Positions 30,527 to 40,232 are shown, counted from the stretch's first letter. The stretch: 64,000 bases of DNA from Ulva prolifera (GCA_023078555.1 CM041202.1:4522022-4586021); one strand, 5' to 3'. Notes: generated from the sequence alone by a model not told the origin. A program made the numbers and translations.

Positions 30527-31320
30527 TGTTGAATTGTCGGGTAGCGCAGGGAGCTGGGCACCCTAGCGAGCGTACAGAAACGACAGGAGAGAAGGACTCG
30601 GGTAACAATGTAGCACACAGTGGAATGACTGGAACAGGAGCGCCCCAATCGACCAAAGGTAATTGTGTCGATCACAGCAAAACACTTGGAATATATGTGC
30701 CCAGGTCCATCCCTGCTTTGTGCTGTCCTCGCTACTGATAGCTCTGTGGAACTGTGGAATCGCGCTGCTCGTTGATCTCTGTACGGATCAGGGTGCAGCA
30801 TCCCGCGAGATCTGGCGATCTGCTGCGGGCATTGGGATTTGGCATGTATCATCCTCCGTCAATCCAATGCAGCAACATCGTGCTGCATGGATACGCAGAC
30901 GTAGGTTGGCTGGCATGGTCTTTGACGCTGCACCCTTGGCGTGCGCAAGCGCAGACCAGGAGTATGCATGCGCCGCATGCATGACGTGTCATGCACTGAG
31001 CTGGCACTTCGCACTGCCAAAAGGCTGTGGCAAAAGGTGGCATGATACATGGGATTGGTATGTGAGATTATACATGTTGAGGAATGCTAGTGGCACTTTT
31101 GGGCATGTGGAATTATGCACATGTAGCTGTATGCATGCAGCTCATGTGCACAGCTGTGACGTGGTACATGCTGGCATTCTGAGGTATTCTTTGGTATACT
31201 TTCGCCTGGCTCAAGTTTTGCAAGGCACTAGCCTGAGATACATACACATGTATCCACAATTGGTGCCTGCATATCTGGAATAGGTGTGCTTCTGAGCAGA
31301 CAGACTTGGCCATTACAACA
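30527..31320 (-). repeat. Element E 3' LTR (794 bp)
   Basis: TGTTGAATTGTC...CATTACAACA on the plus strand. Open frames inside it, such as the 206-codon one at 30663, recur in the other LTR only because the LTR is duplicated and have no known motif. AATATATG near 30690 is AT-rich. Confidence 0.95.
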
Positions 31321-31340
31321 CCTCCCCCCACACACGGGAG
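31321..31340 (-). other. Element E polypurine tract
   Basis: The minus strand reads GTGTGTGGGGGGAGG directly before the LTR start TGTTGTAATGG. The layout (CTCCGCTCC...GGGGGGAGG then TGTTGT) resembles the family I junctions at 17390 and 57546. Confidence 0.8.
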
Positions 31341-31582
31341 CGGAGCAGGGCAAACAAGAGTATGCTCTGCAAGCTCAGGGCAAGTCTGGAAGCTCAGGTA
31401 AGCAGATAAATGGAGACAGCACATTGACTTGAATGGTAGGGTACATCATAAGACCGGGGCAATGTGGTATTTACAGAGAAGGGTCTACTCATCTGGAATA
31501 CGGATGAGTGACCTTGTTGGAATTAAGGCTAGTTCTAGAGCTGGCTGGGGAACTCATCGCAGAGATCGTGGAAATACTCTGG

Positions 31583-31844
31583 CTACAATTGACGACCTGA
31601 GTAGCGGTTTATCATTTCACTCATGGCCTCATCTAGGTCTAGGACTGCATCATGCAGCCTGCGAGTAACTCTTCTGACATGGCAGAGGTCAGTGAGGTAC
31701 TGAGAGTGGTAGTCTCCAAGCGCTGGCATTGTAGTGGCATCTAGCATCAACTGGCGGACGTTCTGGAGAAAGCGTCGACGCTGGACGAGGGAATGGGATG
31801 TCGGATCTTGTGGGATCTCAGGGACTGGCAAGTTTCTAACTGCA
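31583..31844 (-). CDS. Element E 3' small ORF, probable spliced exon
   Basis: Between pol and the 3' LTR. The coding part after a TGTGCAG acceptor-like site (about 31841) reads NLPVPEIPQDP, LVQRRRFLQNVRQLMLDA, ALGDYHSQYLTDL and DEAMSEMINRYSGRQL, then stops. The open frame reaches 31936 but has no ATG except at PPMCAV. A similar ORF with the same TGTGCAG site and ...LL.NI..IM.D... pattern lies at 57737-58047 beside a family I LTR. Function unknown; regulatory, envelope-position or recoded pol tail are all possible. Confidence 0.5.
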
Positions 31845-32063
31845 CACATAGGTGGGTTCAGATGATGGAATTGGGTCTGTCGGGTTTTATGGAAGTCACA
31901 TGATGGAAAAACAGGTTGGTGCCCCGCGACATGCAACCTGGCGGATCAGATTTAGGCAGGGGTTGGCCTTGCTCCCGGGAGCCCCCTCCTCACATCACCT
32001 ATGGCCTGGAAATCCCCGGCCTCACAGAGGCAGTCTGCTTACATCCAGGCATCCCCTTCAGCA

Positions 32064-35000
32064 TCACAGCGGGGGGGCAGCATTAGCGCACATGCGCTTT
32101 GCGGACTCAGTCCGCATCCTACCACAATAACTGCAGTAGGTGACCCTGGAAAGTGCTGCCTTATGGGATTCGCTCAACCGAGAACTACGTCTACGCGGTT
32201 TGCGTTTGGGATCGTCGATGTTGCTGCCACCCGCGGGCACCTTCCCCCCAGCGACGGGACGCCTGGTGGATTCAGCCTTGGCTGCTATATGGGACAGATG
32301 TAGCCGCGCTTCACGCGGAAACTCATGAATCATGTGCGCTCTCTGAGTACTGGAGGCATTGTGGAACAGATAATCGGCAACTTTCTCCAGGCATCCGGAC
32401 AACTCATCAACTGGTAACCAAGAGTCATGAGATGCATCGTAGCCAACCCAGCGCACCAGGTAGTGAGGGCACGCGATGGAGATGTCGTCATCGCGATGCC
32501 GCGACTGCATGTAATTGACTACACATTCAACTTCATAAGTGGTCGTGTCCACAGTGGCCGATGACTTGGCAGCTTCAGGGCTGGTGGCGCATGCAGCATC
32601 GAAGGACTCATTGTAAGGTTTCAGCACAGAGAAGTGAAAGACATCATGTAGACCTAGACGCTGCAGCGTGGTCGGCAATGATATACGGGCCGCGGCCCGG
32701 CCCACTACTTCCAGAATTTTACAGGGACCCAACCAACGCGGAGTAAACTTCTTTCGGAGAGATGGATGATGCAGAGCAACCTTACGTATAGATAGCAGGA
32801 CCAAATCACCCACAGAAAAGGTCGGCCAAGCAGATTTCCTGTTGAAATCCGACCACATTGACTGCTTGGCCTCTACCAGAGCTTGCTTTGCTAGGAAGTA
32901 ATACATGCGGTGCATCACAGCTGGAGCTGGTTGCTGATGCTGTGGCAATTTGAGCGCAAGGGCTGTGGGAGACAGCGGCGGAGTGATACGGTTCAAAGAG
33001 AACGGCGTGCAGCCCGTGGCTGCCGACTTGGAGCTATTCATACTGAACTCGATATGTGGCAGGAATGCATCCCAATCATCATGTGCAGGACCGATGAAAT
33101 GCCGAACAGCTTCTTCCACAACGCGATTGTAACGCTCAACTTGCCCGTTGGCTCTAGGATGGTAGGAGAATGTCAGCTGCAATGCAATGCCTAGGTGATC
33201 ACAAAGGGATGTGAAAAATTTATTGTTCCACTGCGTACCGCGGTCACTACAAATGCCAAGTGGCAGGCCATAATGGGGGTATATGTGCTGGAAAAACAAT
33301 GCAGCGAATCCGGGACCATTCAGAGTAGACACTGTGGGGATCAATCTTACCATCTTGCTGAATTGATCAACAAATACAACAATGCAATTGTGACCAGACG
33401 TGGAGTTAGGCAGTTGCGTGATCATGTCTACACTCACGACACGCCAGCATGCAGAAGGTACAGGTAGTGGGGACATGACTGCCTCCCGCTCCGACGGGGA
33501 CTTCATGGTCTGACAGCTATGGCATTGTGACACAAATTTCTTGACATCTTTGTGTATATCTGGCCAGTAAAATGAGTCTGTGATCAATGATGCTGTGCGA
33601 GAGACACCCATGTGTGCATGCCAGGGGTGTACGTGGTGCCACAACAGAATTTGCCGGCGCAAGTGATCATGATCAGGGACAACAATCTTGTTCTTGTGCA
33701 GATAAATCTGGTGCTTAGGGTCGTAATGGTATGATGCAGGTGGCTCGGCAAAATCAGAATCATGTGCATAGCCACTACGCAATCGCTGCCAGAAGTCGTC
33801 CGCGTGCAGATCTAGAGTCAAGTATTTGTTGGATTGTTTCAGAAGCAGCTCTGCTTGTGAGTGCGTACCCACACGCTGTGCGTCGACTGCGCGGCCGTCA
33901 CACACCAGGTCCTCCTGGTCGACCCAGTCCACCGCGGAAGCATCCGGCTGCGCGGTTGCTACGTCGTCCTCACGCGCGGGCTGTTGGTGGAGGGGTGAGG
34001 CCGAGGAATTCGGCCTCCTCCGCTGTAGGCGCGAAGTCAATGTCTGACATTGGAGATGGGGTGCGGAGGCAACCAGGAGCGGTCGCAGAGAACGGCGGCG
34101 GGTCGGCGTTGGCATGGGCCGGCGGGGAAGTGGGGATGGGGGCGGTGGCAGCGCTGGCGGAGATCCCGTTGGCATCAACACCGGGGACCGCTGAGACTCC
34201 AGCTGCTCGCCCATGCGGGGGCTGGACCCCGAGCTGATGGAAATCACTGATGGCGGCGGCTGCGTGGGCCGCCGTGGGTCCTGTGGCTGGGACAGAGGTG
34301 GAAATTGCGACTGGGAACGCAGGTCTGGCATGGGCGGGGACAGGCCGGGCGGGGGTGAACCGAACTTCTCCCGTAGCCGGGAGTAGTCGCAGGGCTGGGG
34401 AGAGATTGTTGGCAACGTCTGGTGGTATGGAATGGCCTGATTCATCGGCGACTGGCCAGATGATATGGCCGTTGATCCAGTGCTGGCGATTGGAAGCTCG
34501 TATCCGCTTGGATCCGGGGATGGGGAAGAGTGGCATCTGCGTGCTATAGCCGTGGTCAGACTTACGGCCGGAAATGCATAAGAAACTTGCACTGGAATGG
34601 CATTTCCCGCACGAGAGGCACAAGAAATGGGATGGTCATCATGCAGTTGTACTGTCATGGTAGGCAGGTGCGTGGCACGAGACACTGCATCAGCCACCAC
34701 GTTCTTGTCACCAGGCACGTACATGATGTGCCAGTTGATGCGGGACAGCGTCTCTACCCAACGCGCTTGCTTGTTATTCAAGCGTTGCTGGGTCTGCAAG
34801 TATCTCAGTGGATTATGGTCAGAGTGGACATACACGGGGTGGCCATTTTCCAGATAGCAACGCCATTGGCGTGCAGCAAAAACAATGGCGCCCAGCTCTT
34901 TTTCAAAAGTGGCATGGTGGACCTCAGAGGAATTCATTTTTCGGCCTACCCATGCAATGGGATGCAGAGCTGCTTCATGGTCTTGCATCAAGACAGCTCC

Positions 35001-37172
35001 ATAGGCATAATCACTGGCATCTGTGTATACATGGAAGGGCTGGTTGAGATTGGGATGGCGCAGGCCTGTGGCATTGATCAGAGCATGTTTGATGTCATTG
35101 AATGCTCGAGTGCATTGTTCAGTCCATGCGCTCTTGCCTTTGGCTTTCATGCGCTCGAGGAGTGGGGCAGCAAGGGTGGGAAATTTTGGAATAAATCTGC
35201 GAAAATAGCCAGCAAGACCCAAGAATGATCGGATGGTATTGGTTGACGATTTTAAATCAGCCTCAGGCCATTGTTGCAACACTGAAACCTTGTGTGGGTC
35301 TGGCTTCACGGTATCTGCTGTAACAATATGGCCCAAGTATTTGACTTCTTGCATGGCAAATTGGCATTTGACAGCATTGCAGAAAAAGTTGTGTTCATGC
35401 AGCCTAGTCAACACACGATCAAGATTGATGGCATGATCCTCAGCAGTTCTGGAAATGATGATAATGTCATCGAGGTATGCAAGGCAAATCTTGCCAATCA
35501 GTCCACGCAAAACCACGTGCATTGCTTGTTGGAAAACACTCGGTGCATTGGTGAGACCGAATGGCATCACCGTCCATTCGTACAGGCCATCAGGGGTGCG
35601 GAATGCAGTTTTTGGCTGGGATGTCGGGGCTAGTCTGATCTGGTGATATCCAGAAGCAAGATCCAATGCAGAAAAGTATCTCTGGCCTTGCAATTTATCA
35701 AGCAAGGCATCTATGCGTGGTAATGGGTATGTATTCTTTACTGTGTTCTCGTTCAGGTAGCGGTAGTCGACACACAGTCTCAGTTTACCTCCGGGTTTGG
35801 GAGCAAAAAGGACGCTGCTTGCCCAAGGGGAGATGGACGGCTGAATCCAGCCCATGTCAAGCAAGTGTTGTACCTGCTTTTCCAGTTCAGAGTGTTCCAG
35901 TGGAGTCAATCTGTACTGGCGGGCAGCACGTGGTCTGGTGCCAGGCAGATTCTCAATATTCATCTCAAAGCCTAAGGCTGTGGTATTTGGGGGTGCAGGC
36001 CCGAGCGTGCCTCCGGACCTAGAATGTTTGTGTACTATCTCTTGAACACACTGTGGGATGGTGGCTACATCTTGCTGGACTGGTGCTGGTACTTGCTGCT
36101 GGGACAGAAAACCTTTCTTTTTCGACGCCGCACATACATGCATATCGCTGGAAGGCTCGACGCGTGCATGTGCTGGTTTGACATGCACCACGTACAGAGG
36201 CGACTTACCACATTTAGCACGATTGACCATAGATTTCAGCTTACGGCTGGTGCATGCATACTCATCTGATGTTCCCTGTGAAGCAGGTGTGCGTTTGGGT
36301 ATGTGCACGACATGCTGCCAATCACGAGAATGCTTTCGGGGGCCAGCCTTACGGCCAGGCACGATGATGCGAATGTCCGGATCATCAAACTCGAGTTTCA
36401 TGTGCGTGACGGCAATCACATCAAGACCCAATAGCGCGTGATTGGGTGCATGCCACTCTGCAGCCGGCAAACTTGCTACCACAGTGTACGTGACATCGTG
36501 ACGCTGGCGGCCTATGCTTGTGCATAATGTGACAGTACCGAGGCAGGGTGCTGCACTCCCAGAGATGCCATGCGACGTGGATGCGCTTTGGTGATATGGT
36601 ATGGCATTGGCCTGTAGGAATTCTACTGTAATCATGCTGTGATTGGAGGCTGTGTGTACAAGCGCCTTCAAGCGGCTGCCTTTGATGTGGATGGGGACTG
36701 TGCAGATCAGATCGACAGCGTCAATTTTCTGACTAGCACAAGACATAGCAGATGTATTTAGGCTCTGCTGGTTGGACATCAATCGCAAAACATGGAACGT
36801 CTGGTGACCTGGCACTGGGCGGCCGTCCGTATAGGACAACAATGCATTGGCTTTGTCCACTGTGCTGTAGCTGTGTCTGCTAGTGTACGGCACGAACGCA
36901 TCACTATCAAACAAGCGGCCAGGGATGGCTACTGTGACATGGTGCCCATTCAGGTTGATGGCATGTAAATGTCTCAATGCTACGTGTGCATCATCAGTGT
37001 ATGGCAAGGTAACAACAATAGGGCAGGATAGCGTGGAAATATCGAATAATGACTTGTCAGCTGTGCTGAGCGAGGAAGGAAAAACAATGCCGTGGCCTGA
37101 GGCGTGGTCAGCCGCTAGTACAAAAGGCTCCACCGCCCAAGATGGGCAGCCAAGAGGCGGCTTGCCAGTTTC
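32064..37172 (-). CDS. Element E pol with chromodomain
   Basis: About 1690 codons, open, in the same frame as gag after a single TGA. The retropepsin-like region shows LKALVHTASNHSMI (residue about 158) and ALLGLDVI, lacking the D(T/S)G motif. RT has SALDLASGYHQIRL, MPFGLTNAPSVFQ and CLAYLDDIIIIS (about 552). RNase H has VYTDASDYAYGAVL. The integrase zinc finger has HAHMGVSRTASL...CHSCQTMK and its core VSVDMITQLP, CSDRGTQWNNKF and SYHPRANGQVERYN. The chromodomain is YEVECVVNYM...HYLVRWVGY...DSWLPVDEL (about 1530-1590). A basic tail ends with CSYCGRM...C. Confidence 0.93.
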   Translation of the reverse strand, partial: ETGKPPLGCPSWAVEPFVLAADHASGHGIVFPSSLSTADKSLFDISTLSCPIVVTLPYTDDAHVALRHLHAINLNGHHVTVAIPGRLFDSDAFVPYTSRHSYSTVDKANALLSYTDGRPVPGHQTFHVLRLMSNQQSLNTSAMSCASQKIDAVDLICTVPIHIKGSRLKALVHTASNHSMITVEFLQANAIPYHQSASTSHGISGSAAPCLGTVTLCTSIGRQRHDVTYTVVASLPAAEWHAPNHALLGLDVIAVTHMKLEFDDPDIRIIVPGRKAGPRKHSRDWQHVVHIPKRTPASQGTSDEYACTSRKLKSMVNRAKCGKSPLYVVHVKPAHARVEPSSDMHVCAASKKKGFLSQQQVPAPVQQDVATIPQCVQEIVHKHSRSGGTLGPAPPNTTALGFEMNIENLPGTRPRAARQYRLTPLEHSELEKQVQHLLDMGWIQPSISPWASSVLFAPKPGGKLRLCVDYRYLNENTVKNTYPLPRIDALLDKLQGQRYFSALDLASGYHQIRLAPTSQPKTAFRTPDGLYEWTVMPFGLTNAPSVFQQAMHVVLRGLIGKICLAYLDDIIIISRTAEDHAINLDRVLTRLHEHNFFCNAVKCQFAMQEVKYLGHIVTADTVKPDPHKVSVLQQWPEADLKSSTNTIRSFLGLAGYFRRFIPKFPTLAAPLLERMKAKGKSAWTEQCTRAFNDIKHALINATGLRHPNLNQPFHVYTDASDYAYGAVLMQDHEAALHPIAWVGRKMNSSEVHHATFEKELGAIVFAARQWRCYLENGHPVYVHSDHNPLRYLQTQQRLNNKQARWVETLSRINWHIMYVPGDKNVVADAVSRATHLPTMTVQLHDDHPISCASRAGNAIPVQVSYAFPAVSLTTAIARRCHSSPSPDPSGYELPIASTGSTAISSGQSPMNQAIPYHQTLPTISPQPCDYSRLREKFGSPPPGLSPPMPDLRSQSQFPPLSQPQDPRRPTQPPPSVISISSGSSPRMGEQLESQRSPVLMPTGSPPALPPPPSPLPRRPMPTPTRRRSLRPLLVASAPHLQCQTLTSRLQRRRPNSSASPLHQQPAREDDVATAQPDASAVDWVDQEDLVCDGRAVDAQRVGTHSQAELLLKQSNKYLTLDLHADDFWQRLRSGYAHDSDFAEPPASYHYDPKHQIYLHKNKIVVPDHDHLRRQILLWHHVHPWHAHMGVSRTASLITDSFYWPDIHKDVKKFVSQCHSCQTMKSPSEREAVMSPLPVPSACWRVVSVDMITQLPNSTSGHNCIVVFVDQFSKMVRLIPTVSTLNGPGFAALFFQHIYPHYGLPLGICSDRGTQWNNKFFTSLCDHLGIALQLTFSYHPRANGQVERYNRVVEEAVRHFIGPAHDDWDAFLPHIEFSMNSSKSAATGCTPFSLNRITPPLSPTALALKLPQHQQPAPAVMHRMYYFLAKQALVEAKQSMWSDFNRKSAWPTFSVGDLVLLSIRKVALHHPSLRKKFTPRWLGPCKILEVVGRAAARISLPTTLQRLGLHDVFHFSVLKPYNESFDAACATSPEAAKSSATVDTTTYEVECVVNYMQSRHRDDDISIACPHYLVRWVGYDASHDSWLPVDELSGCLEKVADYLFHNASSTQRAHMIHEFPREARLHLSHIAAKAESTRRPVAGGKVPAGGSNIDDPKRKPRRRSSRLSESHKAALSRVTYCSYCGRMRTESAKRMCANAAPPL

Positions 37173-38927
37173 TCAACGGATATGGTTGCCAGGGGCACGT
37201 GCTCGTTTGTTCGGAGTCTGAGGGGTATCATCATACCGTTTGCGATTGCGGGGGCCCGCGGAATTTGGAGTGTTTGCCGCGCTCTGCGGCTGCGGCTGCG
37301 GCGGCGGGGGTGGTGGCGGCGGTAGCTCGTCGGCGGGCTCCACTGCCATCAGGCACTTGTTCTTGTTGGCAGGGTGTTGCGCCCAGGTTGCGAGTGCCTC
37401 CGGCGCAATGGAACGCGCGGTAGGGCAGTCCGCGATGCGGTGGTACCTGTCGCTGTCAGGCATGGAGGAGGGGCAGATGCCGCAAACTCGCTTGCGGTGG
37501 TGGAAAGTTGCTTCCAAGAGGAATATCCCGACGGCCACGGGTGTGAATGGAAGGTAGTAAGGGAGCTCTTTATGGCAGGCTGCCGCAAGACCGTGGATGG
37601 TGAATGGCGCGTTGTGGTTGGCAACTTCAAACGCATACACATCTTTGATCCACTGTGGTACGGTGGGGCTGTCCATGGCATTATCGAGCCAGGCCTGCTT
37701 CTGTTGGAATGGAAGCTTACGGGCGTCCCGGAGGCCTGGTAAGCGCTCCCGGGTGACGCTGGAACATGGCGTAGATGGCTGCACATATGTTGAACGGTTG
37801 TTAGAAAATTGGCTGCGACTCTGGCCTGGTCTTTGGGTATTGGTATATGCCATGGCAATCTGCCGCTGGCCTCGTTTTGGTGCTGATGTGTGGCCATGGG
37901 CTGGCATCTCACGGGTGGGGGTGGTATGGGTGCTGGTGGATGCAAAATCTACACCCTGGTAATGGTTGGCAGAGAATGTGGCAAAGCGCTTGGCTGTGTT
38001 GGCTGTCTCCTTGGCTGTGTTCAGCTTGTCCACACACCATGTGACAAATGCTATGGCATGTGAATTTGCGCGCTCGGTCGGCCATGTGTGGCTGTTCTCC
38101 AGATGTGTGGTCAATTTTTGTAGCAGGTCTGGTAGTGGCATGAACATTTTGACTGTGGCTGACAATTCTGAGGTGCACTCAGGGGACATGAGGTGCTGCA
38201 ATTTGTCAAACAAGTTCCATGCAAAATCTTGCAGGGACATTTTGCCTGGCAAGTCCACATAATCGAGAAAGATCAATTGGTAATATATGCGGACATGATG
38301 CACCAAGTCATTGAAGCTGGAGGCTTTTCCAGCACGGTATTTGCTCCAGGCTCCCTCGATATGCATTCTGAATTGCCCGTTGGTAAAGAAAAAGTCACGT
38401 ATGGCATCCAGCCATTCACGAACGGTGCACTCAGGAGACATGGCTTTTTCTGTGGCAACCTGGTAGTGCATGGCATCACGAGTGAAACCCTTGGACAAAT
38501 GTTTGATCACCTGGGCCTCAGATAGTTTCATGCATAAGACGCGGTTGTTCAAAACTTCGCACACGTAGTGATGCCACTTTCGCTCAGCGGATGCATCGCC
38601 GCGAACCGCATCAGACAAAGGAAAATGTATGGATGCGAAGAAATAATCAGCAGACCTAAACCAGGTTGCACTCGAGTCGTCTGTGAAGTTCGGGGTGTAC
38701 GATGGCAGGCTCGACACGTGAGGCAGGGATGACAGCACCAGGTTCGATCGCACGATGCCGGCGTACTGCAGCGCGGGCGCTGCTGCCACCTGCGCGGATG
38801 TCGCGCGGAACAGCTGCTCCTCGAAGTAGTTCGCTGTAGTCCCAGGTAGGATAGACGCTGCTGTGTACATGGACCGTACGATCGGCTCAATGGCGCTGAC
38901 GGCGAGGGTGGCGAGCTGCGACACCAT
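37173..38927 (-). CDS. Element E gag
   Basis: The first ATG in frame is at 38927 (MVSQLATLAVSAIEP). The open frame extends to 39014 only through GTG codons. A capsid-like helical region follows (ERKWHHYVCEVLNN, SEAQVIKHLSKGF, TVREWLDAIRDFFF, DFAWNLFDKLQHLM), then a basic region. The unusual zinc knuckle is CGICPSSMPDSDRYHRIADC (CX2CX10HX4C), followed by a Pro-rich and basic tail ending RKRYDDTPQTPNKRARAPG. It ends in TGA, after which the same frame is pol. An overlapping 161-codon frame starts at an earlier ATG (39034) and is probably not coding. Confidence 0.88.
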   Translation of the reverse strand: MVSQLATLAVSAIEPIVRSMYTAASILPGTTANYFEEQLFRATSAQVAAAPALQYAGIVRSNLVLSSLPHVSSLPSYTPNFTDDSSATWFRSADYFFASIHFPLSDAVRGDASAERKWHHYVCEVLNNRVLCMKLSEAQVIKHLSKGFTRDAMHYQVATEKAMSPECTVREWLDAIRDFFFTNGQFRMHIEGAWSKYRAGKASSFNDLVHHVRIYYQLIFLDYVDLPGKMSLQDFAWNLFDKLQHLMSPECTSELSATVKMFMPLPDLLQKLTTHLENSHTWPTERANSHAIAFVTWCVDKLNTAKETANTAKRFATFSANHYQGVDFASTSTHTTPTREMPAHGHTSAPKRGQRQIAMAYTNTQRPGQSRSQFSNNRSTYVQPSTPCSSVTRERLPGLRDARKLPFQQKQAWLDNAMDSPTVPQWIKDVYAFEVANHNAPFTIHGLAAACHKELPYYLPFTPVAVGIFLLEATFHHRKRVCGICPSSMPDSDRYHRIADCPTARSIAPEALATWAQHPANKNKCLMAVEPADELPPPPPPPPQPQPQSAANTPNSAGPRNRKRYDDTPQTPNKRARAPGNHIR

Positions 38928-39031
38928 GGCCGCGGGGCTGGAGCTGGTGCTTCTTGCGCGATGCGACGTGACGCGCAAGGCGAGGGCAGGGAAGTCCAGG
39001 TGGGAGTGGTCCACAGGTTCGGCATGTTCGG

Positions 39032-39046
39032 CATTTCACCGATACC
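39032..39046 (-). other. Element E primer-binding site
   Basis: Directly after the 5' LTR the minus strand reads GGTATCGGTGAAATG. Element G has TGGTATCGGTGAGCG at the same place (about 39999-40014). The shared GGTATCGGTGA points to the same tRNA primer, resembling but not identical to the common TGGTATCAGAGC initiator-Met site. Confidence 0.7.
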
Positions 39047-39840
39047 TGTTGAATTGTCGGGTAGCGCAGGGAGCTGGGCACCCTAGCGAGCGTACAGAAA
39101 CGACAGGAGAGAAGGACTCGGGTAACAATGTAGCACACAGTGGAATGACTGGAACAGGAGCGCCCCAATCGACCAAAGGTAATTGTGTCGATCACAGCAA
39201 AACACTTGGAATATATGTGCCCAGGTCCATCCCTGCTTTGTGCTGTCCTCGCTACTGATAGCTCTGTGGAACTGTGGAATCGCGCTGCTCGTTGATCTCT
39301 GTACGGATCAGGGTGCAGCATCCCGCGAGATCTGGCGATCTGCTGCGGGCATTGGGATTTGGCATGTATCATCCTCCGTCAATCCAATGCAGCAACATCG
39401 TGCTGCATGGATACGCAGACGTAGGTTGGCTGGCATGGTCTTTGACGCTGCACCCTTGGCGTGCGCAAGCGCAGACCAGGAGTATGCATGCGCCGCATGC
39501 ATGACGTGTCATGCACTGAGCTGGCACTTCGCACTGACAAAAGGCTGTGGCAAAAGGTGGCATGATACATGGGATTGGTATGTGAGATTATACATGTTGA
39601 GGAATGCTAGTGGCACTTTTGGGCATGTGGAATTATGCACATGTAGCTGTATGCATGCAGCTCATGTGCACAGCTGTGACGTGGTACATGCTGGCATTCT
39701 GAGGTATTCTTTGGTATACTTTCGCCTGGCTCAAGTTTTGCAAGGCACTAGCCTGAGATACATACACATGTATCCACAATTGGTGCCTGCATATCTGGAA
39801 TAGGTGTGCTTCTGAGCAGACAGACTTGGCCATTACAACA
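39047..39840 (-). repeat. Element E 5' LTR (794 bp)
   Basis: The partner of 30527-31320. Duplication CGATC follows at 39841-39845. Confidence 0.95.
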
Positions 39841-39977
39841 CGATCACGGCTACGCTTGTTCGAACCTCTGTTAGATGTGCCCCCTTGCTGGCTCTGCTGC
39901 TTAGCAAGTGCAACAAGCTGCTCTTTCTGATCCTAGGAGAGCTGACCAAATACGTCTTGCATATTTGCATCACCCAT
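39841..39977 (-). pseudogene. Element G extra 5' ORF, N-terminal part
   Basis: Starts MGDANMQDVFGQLS, then an in-frame TAG at 39933-39935, then DQKEQLVALAKQQSQQ, NRGSNKRSRDR. The frame crosses the element E insertion exactly into the ORF at 30526 when one CGATC copy is counted. It begins about 40 bp after the 5' LTR and primer site. Confidence 0.65.
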
Positions 39978-40017
39978 GTTACAGGAATATCTCAAAACTC
40001 GCTCACCGATACCAAAT

Positions 40018-40232
40018 TGTTACGAGGACAATTGAGACTCAGCAGTACATGCAAAGTGGGATCGTAATGTCAGTATCGACTCAGGTACAATCCGAAGTAA
40101 TTGACCTAGTATACTCAATATATAGTGCCGTTAGACACAGACCAGTACACTGACACAGTAGTATGGTCAATCCCTATATGTCGAACACAGTCAGCCTCTC
40201 TAAGTCGAGGACTGATAAGTGACTTCCTAACA
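40018..40232 (-). repeat. Element G 5' LTR (215 bp)
   Basis: TGTTACGAGG...CTTCCTAACA, flanked on the outside by CCTGC (40233-40237). Compared with the other LTR I see two substitutions and one single-base indel. CAATATATAG near 40118 is a possible TATA region. Confidence 0.92.

Larger units (their letters stand above)
30527..39840 (-). mobile_element. Gypsy/chromovirus-like element E, complete and young
   Basis: 9314 bp with 794-bp LTRs (30527-31320 and 39047-39840) differing at one position I can see (C at about 31017 versus A at 39537). It is flanked by CGATC (30522-30526 and 39841-39845). The primer site and polypurine tract are present. Gag and pol are open. It sits inside the 5' ORF of element G. 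Near-identical LTRs indicate very recent insertion. Confidence 0.95.
21144..40232 (-). mobile_element. Gypsy element G (complete outline, two nested insertions)
   Basis: 215-bp LTRs with ends TGTTA...TAACA bound this element. The 5' LTR is 40018-40232. The 3' LTR is 21144-21308 plus 24076-24129. A 5-bp duplication CCTGC sits outside both (21139-21143 and 40233-40237). Without element E and the composite insert it is about 7 kb. Order on the minus strand: LTR, primer site, an extra 5' ORF, gag, pol, polypurine tract, LTR. The LTRs differ at about three positions, and gag is frameshifted, so it is older than E and inactive. Confidence 0.92.

Noticed and set aside
30663-31283. 206-codon ORF in the element E LTR
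   Set aside because: It recurs at 39183-39803 only because the LTR is duplicated. No motif, and the region is an LTR.
38549-39034. 161-codon ORF starting before element E gag
   Set aside because: It begins at the first ATG after the primer site but overlaps gag in another frame and has Arg/Ser/Pro-rich composition typical of a shadow. Kept only as a possible upstream start.
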